A stretch of 64,000 bases of DNA from Pelomonas sp. Root1237 (GCF_001425055.1 NZ_LMDK01000012.1:442400-506399); one strand, 5' to 3'. Counted from the first letter of the stretch, positions 1-9,415 are shown. Program-made: numbers and translations. Notes: a model not told the origin generated them from the letters alone.

Positions 1-139
1 TGGACCGCATCTCAATAGTCAGGATGGCCGGGCCGTTGCAGGTGATGGGATGGATGCCCCGACCCGAAGAGGGCACCCAACCGTCAAAGTGGATAGGTCA
101 GCAACCGCTTGATCGGCAGGAGGGCTTGCAGCCCGTCGT
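1..139. other. Intergenic edge, no gene seen
   Basis: No convincing reading frame lies in these bases, which follow the stop codon of the minus-strand asparagine-synthetase-like gene. A short inverted repeat (GGGCT, spacer TGC, AGCCC, about 122-134) could act as a weak stem downstream of that gene, but no T-run follows it on the minus strand, so it is not called a terminator. The rest of the polysaccharide locus probably continues beyond this edge. Confidence 0.3.
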
Positions 140-1813
140 TCAGGCGAGCCGGTAGTCTGGCGCGTGCCGGCGCAGCCACTGCTCCAGCATCATCAGGATC
201 CAGACCATCTCGCCGTAGTAGCCGGCATGCTCCTTGAGCCGCTGGGTCAGCAGGCTTTCGACGAACTCGGTGCGCACGATGCCGCGTGCCGCCACGCCGC
301 GCAGTGATTCCGCGGCCAGTGCGTTCAGCGCCGCGTCCTTGACGGCCCAGGGGCCGAAGGGCAGGCCGAAGCCATGCTTCTTCTTGGTCAGGATCTCGTC
401 GGGCAGGAAGCCGCGCAGCGCCTCCTTGAAGAACCAGCGCAGCTTCAGGCCCTTGAGCTTGTAGCTGGTCGGCAGCTTCAGCGAGAAATCCAGCAGCCGC
501 GTGTCCAGCAGCGGGAAGCCGACGTCCACACCAGCCAGGGCTGTCGTGCCGACGACCTTGGGCAGGTCGTTCTCGGCCAGCGTGTAGCGCCAGTCGAAGG
601 CCAGCATCTGGTTGACGAGGCTGGCCTCGTGCGGGCCGGCGGCCCAGGTGGCGCGCTGGTGGTCGCGCGGTGCGCCGGTGTCCACGGCGGCCAGGAAGGC
701 CGGTGTCAGCACCTCGCTCATGCCCAGTCGGTCCAGCAGGTTGTAGCTCTGCATGCGGTCGGGCATGGGCACGCGGGCCTGGCGGATGTAGCTGGTGCCC
801 TTCTTGAGCAGCGGGATGTTGCCGGTGACCGGGTTGACGAACAGCGGGTTCAGCACGCCGGTGCGCAGCGGCGACGGAATCTGGCTGTAGACATGGAAGA
901 CGCGCTCCTTGGCATAGCGGGTGTTGCCGCCAAAGAGCTCGTCGCCGCCGTCGCCGGCCAGCATGCGGGTGTAGCCGTCGTCATGCGCCTTGCGCGCGCA
1001 GTAGAAGGCGGGCACTGCGGAGGAATTGCCGAACGGCTGGTCGTAATGGGCGGCGACGTCGGGGATGGCCGCCACCAGATCGGCCGGCGTCACGTAGTAC
1101 TCGTGATGGTCGGCGCCAAAAGCCTTGGCGGCGATGCGCGCGTATTCCATCTCGTCATAGCCCTCGGCCTCGAAGCCGATGGAATAGCTGGCCGGCGCCT
1201 GGCCCGTGGCCTCGCGCAGCAGGCCGGCGACTGTGGAGCTGTCGGTGCCGCCGCTCAGGAAGCAGGCGGTCTTGCCGTCGGCGCTCAGCCTGTCCTTGAC
1301 CGCCGCGCGCAGGATGCCGTGGAACTCCTCCTTCAGCGCGTCGAAGCTGGGCCGGGCCTGCTCGTCGAAGCGCGCGACCCAGTAGGGTGCGACGGTCAGC
1401 TGGCCGTTCTCGAACAGCGCGTAGTGGGCCGGCGGCAGGCGGTGGATGCCGGCGTAGATGGTGCGCGGGGACGGGATGCAGTGATGGAAGAGGTAGTTGA
1501 AGAGGGCCTGGGTATCCAGCTCGCGGATGCCGAGCTGGCGGGCCAGTTCGTCGGCCCGCGTCGCGAAGTGCAGGCGGCCGTCCCGCACGGCGTAGCACAG
1601 GCTGTGCACGGCGAAGCGATCGATGGCGAGGTAGCTGCCCCCACCGGGGAGGTCGAGCGCGACGGCGAATTCGCCGCCCACGTCGGCCGCGCAGGCGGCG
1701 CCGCGCGCGGCATAGGCTTGGCGCCAAGCGGCCAACGCATCTCCGGCGCGCGCGCTGAAGCGGGGGGAGCCGGAGGCGAACGGCGTGTCGGGCGGCAGGG
1801 CTTGGGCTTGCAT
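140..1813 (-). CDS. Asparagine-synthetase-like amidotransferase of the exopolysaccharide locus
   Basis: The 557-residue protein has an incomplete class II glutamine amidotransferase domain (about residues 1-170) and a complete asparagine synthase ATP-pyrophosphatase domain with the PP-loop motif SGGTDSS near residue 205. Such proteins recur in XrtA/PEP-CTERM polysaccharide loci, where they probably amidate a sugar acid or another carboxyl group. The ATG at 1813 is chosen because it lies 13 bases after the stop of the upstream gene. A longer start at 1891 would overlap that gene and gives non-homologous sequence. The usual N-terminal Met-Cys-Gly is absent, so the catalytic cysteine of the glutaminase site is missing and ammonia may come from elsewhere. 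It is the last gene of the minus-strand operon within the window. Confidence 0.85.
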   Translation of the reverse strand: MQAQALPPDTPFASGSPRFSARAGDALAAWRQAYAARGAACAADVGGEFAVALDLPGGGSYLAIDRFAVHSLCYAVRDGRLHFATRADELARQLGIRELDTQALFNYLFHHCIPSPRTIYAGIHRLPPAHYALFENGQLTVAPYWVARFDEQARPSFDALKEEFHGILRAAVKDRLSADGKTACFLSGGTDSSTVAGLLREATGQAPASYSIGFEAEGYDEMEYARIAAKAFGADHHEYYVTPADLVAAIPDVAAHYDQPFGNSSAVPAFYCARKAHDDGYTRMLAGDGGDELFGGNTRYAKERVFHVYSQIPSPLRTGVLNPLFVNPVTGNIPLLKKGTSYIRQARVPMPDRMQSYNLLDRLGMSEVLTPAFLAAVDTGAPRDHQRATWAAGPHEASLVNQMLAFDWRYTLAENDLPKVVGTTALAGVDVGFPLLDTRLLDFSLKLPTSYKLKGLKLRWFFKEALRGFLPDEILTKKKHGFGLPFGPWAVKDAALNALAAESLRGVAARGIVRTEFVESLLTQRLKEHAGYYGEMVWILMMLEQWLRRHAPDYRLA

Positions 1814-1826
1814 GCGGGTCTTGGGG

Positions 1827-4016
1827 TCAGGACGCGGGATTGTCGTTGGGATGGGCAGTGCTTCGCAGTGCGTGCAGGCGCCGCCAGGCATTGCCGACGG
1901 TCTGGCGCACCAGGCCGACCAGGCCGCGCAGCGTCAAGGGGTCGTAGGCGACCAGCCCGAGGCGTTCGCGGCGCTGGCTCATCCATTCGGCCTTGTACGG
2001 GGCGTCGCCGATCAGATAGTCCACCTCCTGGACGCGCTCCAGGTCGAGCGCCTGCTCCATCAGCAGGGCGGTCAGCAGCGTGCCCGGAGCCAGCGCCTTG
2101 TAAGCCTGGTCGTAGGCCAACTTGTAGATGTTGGCACGGCCGTTGGCGATGATCCAGATCTGGGCCGCCACCGGTTTGTCGTGAAGCCAGGCCAGGCCCA
2201 GGCGCAGCCAGCCGCGGCGCGCGCACAGGCGGATCAGGCCTGGCATGAAGTCGGGGTAGGGCTCGGGCACCTTCCAGCTGTGGGCGTAGACATCGCGATA
2301 GGCGGCCAGTGCGCCTTCGAGCGCGTCGCCGTCGCGCACGACCTCCAGCCGACCGCCTTCACTCGCGAACTTCTTGCCCATGCGCTTGATCGTGCTGCGC
2401 AACTGGCCGCTGCGACCCTTTAGATAGTCGGCCCAGTTCTGGCGCACCGGCTCATACCAGTTGCCAAACGAGAAGTAGGCATGCGTGCTGAGGCCGGCAA
2501 GAGTCAAAGCCCTCTTGAGCAGCGCGAACTCCCGCGAATCCGGGTCCATCGGCGAGAAACGATAGGCGGCCGCGCCGCCGCCCGTCCGTCGCAAGGCGCG
2601 TGTCAGCGGCAGCAGATCCTCGGCCTCGACGTCGTCTTCCATCGCCAGCGCATAGATGGCTGTGTAGAAGTTGGACAGCGCGCTGATTTCACGGCCCAGT
2701 GCCCCGCTCTGCGCGACGGCGGGCAGCACGGCCAGCACGCGCCCCTGGCGGCGCAGCACGTGGATGCGCACCTGAGCCTGCGGTTCGCTGGCATAGACGG
2801 TGTCGATCAGGTTGGCGTACCAGTCTGCACCCAGCTCGACATGGCGCTGCTCGGCCTTGTGCATCAGGGCAAGTGCATCCGCCGGCAGCTCGCGCACGTG
2901 GACGTAGGTGTCGACGCTGGCGCCGCTGCGGCTCACCATGATGTCGGTGTCCACCGGTTGGCTGGCACGACCGTGCCAGCCGCGGCTGCCGCGCCTGAGC
3001 AGGCCATAGAGGGCCGGCAGGCCGCGGTGGCGATAGACGCTCACATGGTTGATCCAGCGCTGCGACGTGGACCATGCCAGCAGGTCGGATTCGGCGTTCG
3101 TGTAGAACTCGACGCCGCCGCCTGGTGCACGCGTGAACAAGTCCTCCAGCGTGCGCAGCAGCAGGATGCGGCCGGGCGCAAAGCGCTCGAACTGCTCGTG
3201 GAAGGCCGTCTTCAGCATGACGGCCATGCCACCGCTCAGCAGCAGCATGCGCGAGGCCAGCAGTTCTTCGCCCAACCAGAGTTCGTAGACCAGCGCCTCG
3301 CCGCGGGCGGCGAACTCGCGCATGACTTCGGCGTAGAAGGGCCCCTGCGGGTTGTCGCTGCTGACGGCCGTGCCTTCGCGGCCTTTCCAGCCGCTGGACT
3401 CCAGCCCCGCATAGCGTTGCACCGCCGCCTCGATCGACTCGGGTGCGCTGGTGACGGTCAACCGTTCGCCACCTGGCTCGGATTGCAGCCGGCGCAGGTA
3501 GCGGCGCATGTTCTGGATGAGCTTGCGCGGTCGTTGGGCCCAATAGTCATCGAAGCTGCCCTTCAGGCTGACGCTCATCGTCAGCGCATGCGGCTGGCTC
3601 TGCACGGGAAGCCTGGGCAGCTCGCGCAGGTCGCCGAAGTGCGGGTCGTTGCACAACAGGTCCAGCTCGCTCGCATAGCCGGGCAGCGCAACGAGCAGGC
3701 CGCGCAGCTCCAACCCGGCCGGGATCAGGCTGGGGCCGATCTGCGTCTGCGAGGGCAGGAAGCTGGACCAGACACCCAGGCCGCGCGTCTGGGGGTTGAT
3801 GAGCAGCATGGCGACGGCCTCGCCTTCGCGGCTGGCGATGGCGAGCAGCACGCCTTGCGCCGCGAAATGGCGCAGCAGGGCATCGACGAACAAGCCATCG
3901 AGCATGCCGTGGCCGCCCATGAGCTGCCCGTTGAGGCGATCCCAGGCCTCCCGGTGGGGGCCGAGGCCTTGCACCGGGGTCAGCGTGTGGAGTTGCCAGT
4001 CCAGGCCGGGGTTCAT
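1827..4016 (-). CDS. Tandem GNAT/FemAB-like (CelD/BioF2 type) acyltransferase fusion
   Basis: This 729-residue protein consists of two consecutive acyltransferase units of the GNAT/CelD (Acetyltransf_6) kind. Unit one spans about residues 1-345 and contains LESSGWKGREGTA. Unit two spans about 370-715 and contains the GQLRSTIKRMGKKF stretch and the Y-K-L-A-Y-D substrate-fold segment. Relatives called FemAB-like are common in exosortase A loci and are thought to transfer an acyl or aminoacyl group to a sugar or peptide. The first half is clearly similar to the separate protein encoded at 11807-12832, which shares the LESSGWK motif. The start overlaps the stop of the upstream glycosyltransferase (ATGA), so the two are translationally coupled. 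The donor and acceptor are unknown. Confidence 0.8.
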   Translation of the reverse strand: MNPGLDWQLHTLTPVQGLGPHREAWDRLNGQLMGGHGMLDGLFVDALLRHFAAQGVLLAIASREGEAVAMLLINPQTRGLGVWSSFLPSQTQIGPSLIPAGLELRGLLVALPGYASELDLLCNDPHFGDLRELPRLPVQSQPHALTMSVSLKGSFDDYWAQRPRKLIQNMRRYLRRLQSEPGGERLTVTSAPESIEAAVQRYAGLESSGWKGREGTAVSSDNPQGPFYAEVMREFAARGEALVYELWLGEELLASRMLLLSGGMAVMLKTAFHEQFERFAPGRILLLRTLEDLFTRAPGGGVEFYTNAESDLLAWSTSQRWINHVSVYRHRGLPALYGLLRRGSRGWHGRASQPVDTDIMVSRSGASVDTYVHVRELPADALALMHKAEQRHVELGADWYANLIDTVYASEPQAQVRIHVLRRQGRVLAVLPAVAQSGALGREISALSNFYTAIYALAMEDDVEAEDLLPLTRALRRTGGGAAAYRFSPMDPDSREFALLKRALTLAGLSTHAYFSFGNWYEPVRQNWADYLKGRSGQLRSTIKRMGKKFASEGGRLEVVRDGDALEGALAAYRDVYAHSWKVPEPYPDFMPGLIRLCARRGWLRLGLAWLHDKPVAAQIWIIANGRANIYKLAYDQAYKALAPGTLLTALLMEQALDLERVQEVDYLIGDAPYKAEWMSQRRERLGLVAYDPLTLRGLVGLVRQTVGNAWRRLHALRSTAHPNDNPAS

Positions 4017-4960
4017 GGGGTGTCGAGATCCAGGAAATGTGCGCCCGTCCTGGCGCAGAGACGGGCATGGTGGCGGATGCGGCCCAGCTCCGCCAGCACA
4101 CGCAGGCTGGCCAGCAGGCTGCCGAGGAAGGCCTTCAGGTCGTGGTTGGCAAGCAGCTCGGCCAGCGGCTGCACGACGCCGGCGGCCAGCAGCCGCAGCA
4201 ACTGGCCGGGCAGGCTGCCGCCGGGGCGCTTGAAGTCCAGCAACAGCTCCGAGCGCTTGCGCTCACCGCGGCTGGTGACCTGGCTGCCCCAGCTCTGCGG
4301 CGGCCGGGCTGCCTTGGCGCGCAGATGCACGATGCGCGCGGCCGGCAGCAGCGCTGTGTGCAGGCCGTGATGGGCGAAGCGCTCGATGAGGTCGTCGTCT
4401 TCGCCGTACATGAAGAACAGCGGGTCGAAACCGCCGACACGGCTGAACACCCCGGCGCGCAGCATCCAGGCCGCCGCATTGATGCCGCGGGTGGGGTAGT
4501 GCGGCTGCACGCGGCCGAGGCAAGCGTCGGACAGATAGCCCGGCGCATGGCGCTGTAGATAGGCGCTCTGGGTGTTGGGGTCGACGCGGCCCAGGTCGGG
4601 GCTGCAGTGCAGGGGGCTGACGATGTCGAAGCCCGGCTCGGCCTCCAGGAAGGCCACGAGCTGGGCTATGGCTTCGGGCGTGACGTAGGCGTCCTGGTTC
4701 AGCAGGAAGATCGCGTCGGCGCCGGCGCGCAGGGCGTGGGCGATGCCCAGGTTGTTGCCGCGGCCGAAGCCGAGGTTGGTGGCGCTTTCGATGAGGACGG
4801 CTTCGGGGAAGTCCCGGCGCACCAGGTCGCGAGTTGCATCGGTGGACGCGTTGTCGACGACGACGGCCGTGCCGGGATGGCTGCTGTCGCGCAGGGACTG
4901 CAGCGCGCCGGCAATCCATGCGGCGCCGTTGAAGGTGACGATGACGACGAAGACCTTCAT
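4013..4960 (-). CDS. Glycosyltransferase family 2
   Basis: A 315-residue family 2 glycosyltransferase that begins MKVFVVIVTFN. It has the nucleotide-binding VVDNAST motif near residue 35 and an NQD segment (LLNQDAYV) in place of the usual DxD near residue 90. A GEDDDLIER acidic motif lies around 190. It probably adds a sugar, possibly rhamnose, to the lipid-linked repeat unit at the cytoplasmic face. The ATG at 4960 overlaps the flippase stop by four bases, and its own stop overlaps the next start, so it sits in the middle of a coupled operon. Sugar specificity cannot be read from the sequence. Confidence 0.9.
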   Translation of the reverse strand: MKVFVVIVTFNGAAWIAGALQSLRDSSHPGTAVVVDNASTDATRDLVRRDFPEAVLIESATNLGFGRGNNLGIAHALRAGADAIFLLNQDAYVTPEAIAQLVAFLEAEPGFDIVSPLHCSPDLGRVDPNTQSAYLQRHAPGYLSDACLGRVQPHYPTRGINAAAWMLRAGVFSRVGGFDPLFFMYGEDDDLIERFAHHGLHTALLPAARIVHLRAKAARPPQSWGSQVTSRGERKRSELLLDFKRPGGSLPGQLLRLLAAGVVQPLAELLANHDLKAFLGSLLASLRVLAELGRIRHHARLCARTGAHFLDLDTP

Positions 4961-6417
4961 GAGGCGGCTGCCGCAGCGCGACGTCGATCGAGGAAAGCGC
5001 GGATTTCCGCGTACAGCGGATGGCCAAGCAGTTTCAGTCCGACCAGCCAGATCAGCACGGTCAGGCCGGCGCAGGCCAGCAAGGCGTGGAAGGCGAGCGG
5101 TTGGCCGGCCGGGCGCAGCCAGGCCGCCACCAGGGCGGCGGGCAGCAGGCAGGCCAGGGCCAGCAGCGCATTGCGCGCCAGCTCGCGTGCAATGGCGCCG
5201 AAGTCGCTGGGCAGGCAGCGTTGCTTGAAGGCATAGAAATAGGGCACGGCCACCACGGCCATCGCCAGCACGCCCAGCGCCAGCGGCTCCAGCGCCCGCC
5301 AATGCCAGATGACGGCGATCAGCAGCAGGGCCTTGACCGGCTGGATGATGAGGTCAGCCAGCGCCACCAGCTTTGAATGGCCAGCGGCCAACATCAGCGT
5401 CGGGATCAGGCTGTTCAGCACGCTGACCGCGCCGGCGGCGCAATAGATGGGCACCAGGGGCGCCGACGCATCCCATTGCGAGCCGAACATCAGCCGCAGC
5501 ACCTCGAGCGCGAACAGGCCGACGAAGCCGTAAAACGGCCAGGCGACGGCGCTGACAGCCCCAAGGCTCTGCACGAAGCGCTGCTCCAGCCGCTCATCGT
5601 CGCGGTGGGCCTGAGCGAAGGCCGGGTAGGCGACCGAACGCACCGTGCCCATGATGTCGCGGTGGAAGAGGTTCATCAGGCCTTGCGCGCGGCTCGCGAT
5701 GGCTACCTGGCCGAAGTCCAGCAGCTTGCCCACGGCCAGGTCGTTGATGTCCATGGACACCGAGGTGACGACATTGGCTGCCGTGACCGGGCCGCCGAAG
5801 CGCAGGATCTCGCGCCAGCGGTGCAGCTGTGGCCGGGCGAGCCGCCCCCAGGCGCCGGCCAGGCTGACACCCAGCGCGGTGATGAGGCTGGCCCCGACGT
5901 CGCCCCAGGCCAGGCTGGCCGCGCCCACGCCGGCCCAGGCCAGGCCCAGCGTCGTGAAGGTGCCGACGACGGCGGCGGCGACGTTGACGCGCATCAGCAC
6001 GTCGAAACGCATGTCGCGCCGCAGCAGCGCGATCGAGATCGAGTTGAAGGGCAGGATCAGGAAGTTGATGGAGATGATGCGCACGATGTGCGTCAGGCTC
6101 GCGTCGCCATAGAACTCGCCGATCCACGGCGCCACGGCGTGGATGCCGGCAAACAGGCCGCCGCCGAGCAGCAGCGAGGTGCCTAGCGCGCTGCCGACAT
6201 CCTCCGGGCCCAAGTCCTTGCGCTGGATCAGGTAGTTGGCAAGGCCGAAGTCGCGCACGACCTGGGCCATGCTGATCAGCGCCATCGACACCGAGTACAG
6301 GCCGATCTGTTGCGGCGTCAGCAGGCGTGCCAGCAGCGTGAACGACAGCAGCTGCAGGCCGATCAGCAGATAGCGTTCCAGGAAGGCGAAGCCGAGCGAG
6401 CGGCGGACCGTGTTCAT
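4957..6417 (-). CDS. Wzx-type polysaccharide flippase (MOP superfamily)
   Basis: A 486-residue integral membrane protein with about 12-14 hydrophobic segments. It resembles the lipopolysaccharide biosynthesis/oligosaccharide flippase family, with N-terminal LLARLLTPQQIGLYSV and the RRDMRFD loop near residue 140. It should move the undecaprenyl-linked repeat unit across the inner membrane. The ATG at 6417 shares one base with the stop of the upstream glycosyltransferase (TGATG). A longer frame reading further upstream overlaps that gene and is rejected. No polymerase (Wzy) is recognised in the window. Confidence 0.88.
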   Translation of the reverse strand: MNTVRRSLGFAFLERYLLIGLQLLSFTLLARLLTPQQIGLYSVSMALISMAQVVRDFGLANYLIQRKDLGPEDVGSALGTSLLLGGGLFAGIHAVAPWIGEFYGDASLTHIVRIISINFLILPFNSISIALLRRDMRFDVLMRVNVAAAVVGTFTTLGLAWAGVGAASLAWGDVGASLITALGVSLAGAWGRLARPQLHRWREILRFGGPVTAANVVTSVSMDINDLAVGKLLDFGQVAIASRAQGLMNLFHRDIMGTVRSVAYPAFAQAHRDDERLEQRFVQSLGAVSAVAWPFYGFVGLFALEVLRLMFGSQWDASAPLVPIYCAAGAVSVLNSLIPTLMLAAGHSKLVALADLIIQPVKALLLIAVIWHWRALEPLALGVLAMAVVAVPYFYAFKQRCLPSDFGAIARELARNALLALACLLPAALVAAWLRPAGQPLAFHALLACAGLTVLIWLVGLKLLGHPLYAEIRAFLDRRRAAAAAS

Positions 6418-7385
6418 CAATACAGGCCCTGCTTCTTCTGCGAGTGGCGTTCCACCCAGGCAGAGTAGGTCGCCGGAGACCAGTGCGACCGCCAGCGGCT
6501 GTCCACGCGACCCCAGCAGCGCAGCAGGCGCAGTTCGCGCGCAAAACGCTCGGCCACGGGTTCGCGCCGCAACGGCCCGAGCAGCCAGCCCAGGCCATCC
6601 TGCAGCAGCTGCAGGTATTGCCACAGCGGCACACCGGCGAACTCGTGGCTGCCGGGCGGCCACCAGGACGACAGACCCGCCTTGAAGGCCCAGCGGCGGA
6701 AATAGCGGCGCGTCAGCACGGCCGCGTCGACGGGCGCAGTGATGCACAGGGACGGCTCATAGGTCACCGCCTCGCCGCGCGCCTGGCAGCGCTGGCCGAA
6801 TTCGAGGTCCATGTGCCGGAAGTGCAGTTCGGAGAACAGGCCGACGCGATCGAACAGCGCTGCGCGCGCCACCAGGTTGGCGCCGGCGGGCGCGTAGTCC
6901 GGCGTGGTCGGCGCGATGCGCTCAGGCCCGAGGTCGGCGCCGCCGACCACCGCGGCCATGCTGTCGTGATACCAGGCGGGCCGGCCACCGGGGGGCCATT
7001 GCAACTCGGTGCGTCCGCCGGCCAGGGCCGGGCCGCCGGCGCCGAAGACGGCGGCGATGTTCTCCAGCCAGTCCACGGGGAAGAGGATGTCGTCGTCGGT
7101 GAAGGCCAGCACATCGCAGCCCAGTTCGCGGGCGCGGCGGATGCCGGCGTTCAGCGCGAACTGCTTGCCCTGGCGGGGCTCGAACAGCACATGCAGGCGG
7201 CCCAGCGGCCAGCCCGGTTGCAGGGCCTGGAGTCGCGCCTGCGTGTCGTCGGTCGAGTTGTTGTCCACCACCAGCACTTCGACGGCCGTGTCGGCCGGCG
7301 CGTGCATGGCGCCGAGCGAGGCCAGCGTGGTCGCGAGCAGGGCGGCCCGGTTCCAGGTGCAGACGATGACGGCCAGCCGCTTCAT
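6417..7385 (-). CDS. Glycosyltransferase family 2
   Basis: A 322-residue family 2 glycosyltransferase starting MKRLAVIVCTWNR. It has the VVDNNSTDDT nucleotide-sugar motif near residue 40 and a TDDD acidic motif (FTDDDILFPVDWL) near 96-99. The C-terminal third is rich in Arg and Trp and may contact the membrane. The start overlaps the stop of the upstream GT4 gene by four bases. It presumably adds one sugar of the exopolysaccharide repeat unit. Donor and acceptor are unknown. Confidence 0.9.
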   Translation of the reverse strand: MKRLAVIVCTWNRAALLATTLASLGAMHAPADTAVEVLVVDNNSTDDTQARLQALQPGWPLGRLHVLFEPRQGKQFALNAGIRRARELGCDVLAFTDDDILFPVDWLENIAAVFGAGGPALAGGRTELQWPPGGRPAWYHDSMAAVVGGADLGPERIAPTTPDYAPAGANLVARAALFDRVGLFSELHFRHMDLEFGQRCQARGEAVTYEPSLCITAPVDAAVLTRRYFRRWAFKAGLSSWWPPGSHEFAGVPLWQYLQLLQDGLGWLLGPLRREPVAERFARELRLLRCWGRVDSRWRSHWSPATYSAWVERHSQKKQGLY

Positions 7386-8503
7386 CGCTGGGCGGCCACG
7401 CGGCGGTAAACCTCCAGATGACGGCGCCAGCTCTCGCCCCAGCGAAAGCCCTGGGCCCAGGCGGCGGCACGGGCCGCCTTGTCGGCACGTGCCTCGGGAG
7501 GCAGCGTCGCGGCGTCGTTCAGCGCGGCGGCCCAGGCCGCCAGGTCCTCGGCCGGCACCAGCGTCGTCAACGGCCCGACCAGTTCGGCCAGGCTGCCCAG
7601 CGGGCTGAAGATGACGGGCGTGCCGGCGGCCTGGGCCTCGACGGCCGGGAAGCCGAAGCCCTCGTAGAGCGTTGGGTAGAGCACGGCGACGGCGTCGCGG
7701 TAGAGGGCCTGCAGTTCGGCGTCGGACAGGAACTCGGCAAATACGACCCGGCCCTGCAGCTCGTGGGGCAGGGCCTTGCGCGCGGCCTCGCGAGCGTCGG
7801 CGCCAAAGCCGCAGGCGACGAGTTTCAGCGTCGCATCGGGCTGGGCGGCCAGCGTCTGCAGGGCCCAGTCGAAGCGCTTGCGTTGCATCGGCCCACCGAG
7901 ATAGACGGCGAAGCGCGCGCCGGCCAGGGCCGCCGTCAGCGTGGCCGGCAACGTGCTGATGGGGGGCTCGAAATAGGCCTCTTCAATGCCGTGCGGGATG
8001 ACGGTCAGCTTGGCCTCGAGCTCGGGCCAGCGCGCCAGGATGTCGCGCTTGGACGACTCGCTGATCGTCACGACGGCCGCGCATCGCCGGAAGGCCGCCG
8101 GCATCAGCCGGTGCCAATACCAGTGCTGCCAGCGCGTGTCGGTCTCCATCTCCCAGGGGATGGTGTCGTGGATGGTGACGACGGCCGGGCAGGGCTGCCA
8201 CCAGGCCATGGTGTTCTCGGCCCAGTGCAGCACGTCCAGGTGGTGCTGACCCGTGCGGCGCGGCATGCCGACCTGCTCCCACAGCGAGAAGCGGTCGCCG
8301 GGGAAGTCGAAGATGTCGGCCTGCACCTGTTGCTCGCGCGGCAGGTGCATGGGGCGGCGCGCGTCCTGCGCGAACAGCGTCCAGGCCACGCCGTCCTCGG
8401 GCCGGGCCTGGCTGCACATCTCGAGCAGGTATTTGCCCATGCCGCGCAGATGCGCGGTGTTGAGGCTGGTAGCGCTGATGCCGACCCGCAGGCGTTCAGT
8501 CAT
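7382..8503 (-). CDS. Glycosyltransferase family 4 (GT-B fold)
   Basis: A 373-residue GT-B glycosyltransferase. The N-terminal acceptor domain includes RGMGKYLLEM, a typical start for these enzymes. The C-terminal Rossmann domain holds VIPHGIEEAYF, an AVYLGGPMQRKR segment and the donor-binding ExxxxxE motif in PTLYEGFGFPAVEAQA. It is retaining by family. It probably transfers mannose or a related hexose in repeat-unit assembly, though that is an inference. The start overlaps the end of the neighbouring GT2 gene by eight bases. Confidence 0.9.
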   Translation of the reverse strand: MTERLRVGISATSLNTAHLRGMGKYLLEMCSQARPEDGVAWTLFAQDARRPMHLPREQQVQADIFDFPGDRFSLWEQVGMPRRTGQHHLDVLHWAENTMAWWQPCPAVVTIHDTIPWEMETDTRWQHWYWHRLMPAAFRRCAAVVTISESSKRDILARWPELEAKLTVIPHGIEEAYFEPPISTLPATLTAALAGARFAVYLGGPMQRKRFDWALQTLAAQPDATLKLVACGFGADAREAARKALPHELQGRVVFAEFLSDAELQALYRDAVAVLYPTLYEGFGFPAVEAQAAGTPVIFSPLGSLAELVGPLTTLVPAEDLAAWAAALNDAATLPPEARADKAARAAAWAQGFRWGESWRRHLEVYRRVAAQR

Positions 8504-9410
8504 TCGGCACCCAGCGGCGGAACAGCGATTTGCCCATCTTGGTCAGCGTGTGGCCGCGATCGGGGCCGCTGCGCAGCAGGCCGGCAAAGGTCTTCAGGCC
8601 CAGCGACAGATCGCCCTTGGCGGTGTGCGCGTCGGCGAAATTGCACCAGCCCTTGTGCTGGAAGCGCCGCAGCGCGACGGGGTCCACGTCGTGCCCGGCT
8701 GGCGAACTCATGCCGAAGCGCCGGATCAGCTCGGCGCGCATCAGCTCGGTGGTGTTGGTGGCCGGGATGCGGCGCGACAGCGAGACGGGATGCTGGCGGT
8801 ACAGCACGTAGGACTCGGCCAGGCGTATGAAGCGGTGCTGGGTGCTGGCGCGCACCAGGTATTCCCAGTCGTCAGTCTGCTGGTTGTCCGTCAGGAAGCC
8901 GCCCATGCGATCCCAGGCGCTGCGCCGCCAGATGACCGAGGAGGGCAGGGCGTAGTTGTCGAGCACCAGCACGGGGTAGATCCAGCCGGACCGCGACTCA
9001 TCGATGGTGCCCTGCCGGGTTTGCCTGAAATAGTCGGGCCGGGGCTCGCCATGCCAGACGTCGAATGCCGAATAGCAGAAGTCGTGATCCGGCCTGGCCT
9101 GCAAGGCCTGCAGCTGCAGGCGCAGCTTTTCCGGGTGCCAGAGGTCGTCGGCATCCAGCAGCGCGACGAATTCCGAATCCGTTTCGGCCATGCCGCGATT
9201 GCGCGAGCGCGACATGCCGCGGTTTTCCTGCGAGATGACGCGCACGCGGGCGTCGTCCAGGGCGGCATTCGCGGCCGTTGCATCCTTGGAGCCGTCGTCG
9301 ATGACGGTCACCTGCAGATCGGGGAAGGTCTGGCCCAGTGCCGAGCGGACGGTGTCGGCAATGAAGGCCTCGGCGTTGTAGGCAGGGATGACGATGTTGA
9401 CGCGCGGCAT
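8496..9410 (-). CDS. Glycosyltransferase family 2
   Basis: A 304-residue protein starting MPRVNIVIPAYNAEAFI, with VIDDGSKDAT near residue 37 and the DxD-like motif LLDADDLWHPEK near 85-90. A QTDDWEYLVRA motif lies around residue 190. The ATG at 9410 begins five bases after the upstream stop at 9416. A longer frame starting further upstream would overlap the TPR gene and is rejected. It is part of the coupled glycosyltransferase series of this locus. Confidence 0.9.
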   Translation of the reverse strand: MPRVNIVIPAYNAEAFIADTVRSALGQTFPDLQVTVIDDGSKDATAANAALDDARVRVISQENRGMSRSRNRGMAETDSEFVALLDADDLWHPEKLRLQLQALQARPDHDFCYSAFDVWHGEPRPDYFRQTRQGTIDESRSGWIYPVLVLDNYALPSSVIWRRSAWDRMGGFLTDNQQTDDWEYLVRASTQHRFIRLAESYVLYRQHPVSLSRRIPATNTTELMRAELIRRFGMSSPAGHDVDPVALRRFQHKGWCNFADAHTAKGDLSLGLKTFAGLLRSGPDRGHTLTKMGKSLFRRWVPND

Positions 9411-9415
9411 GAGGC

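Noticed and set aside
122-134. Short stem GGGCT-TGC-AGCCC after the first gene as a terminator
   Set aside because: Only five base pairs and no T-run on the strand of the gene.
374-2152. Long plus-strand open frame at the left edge
   Set aside because: It overlaps the asparagine-synthetase-like gene and the acyltransferase gene in antisense and shows no family features.
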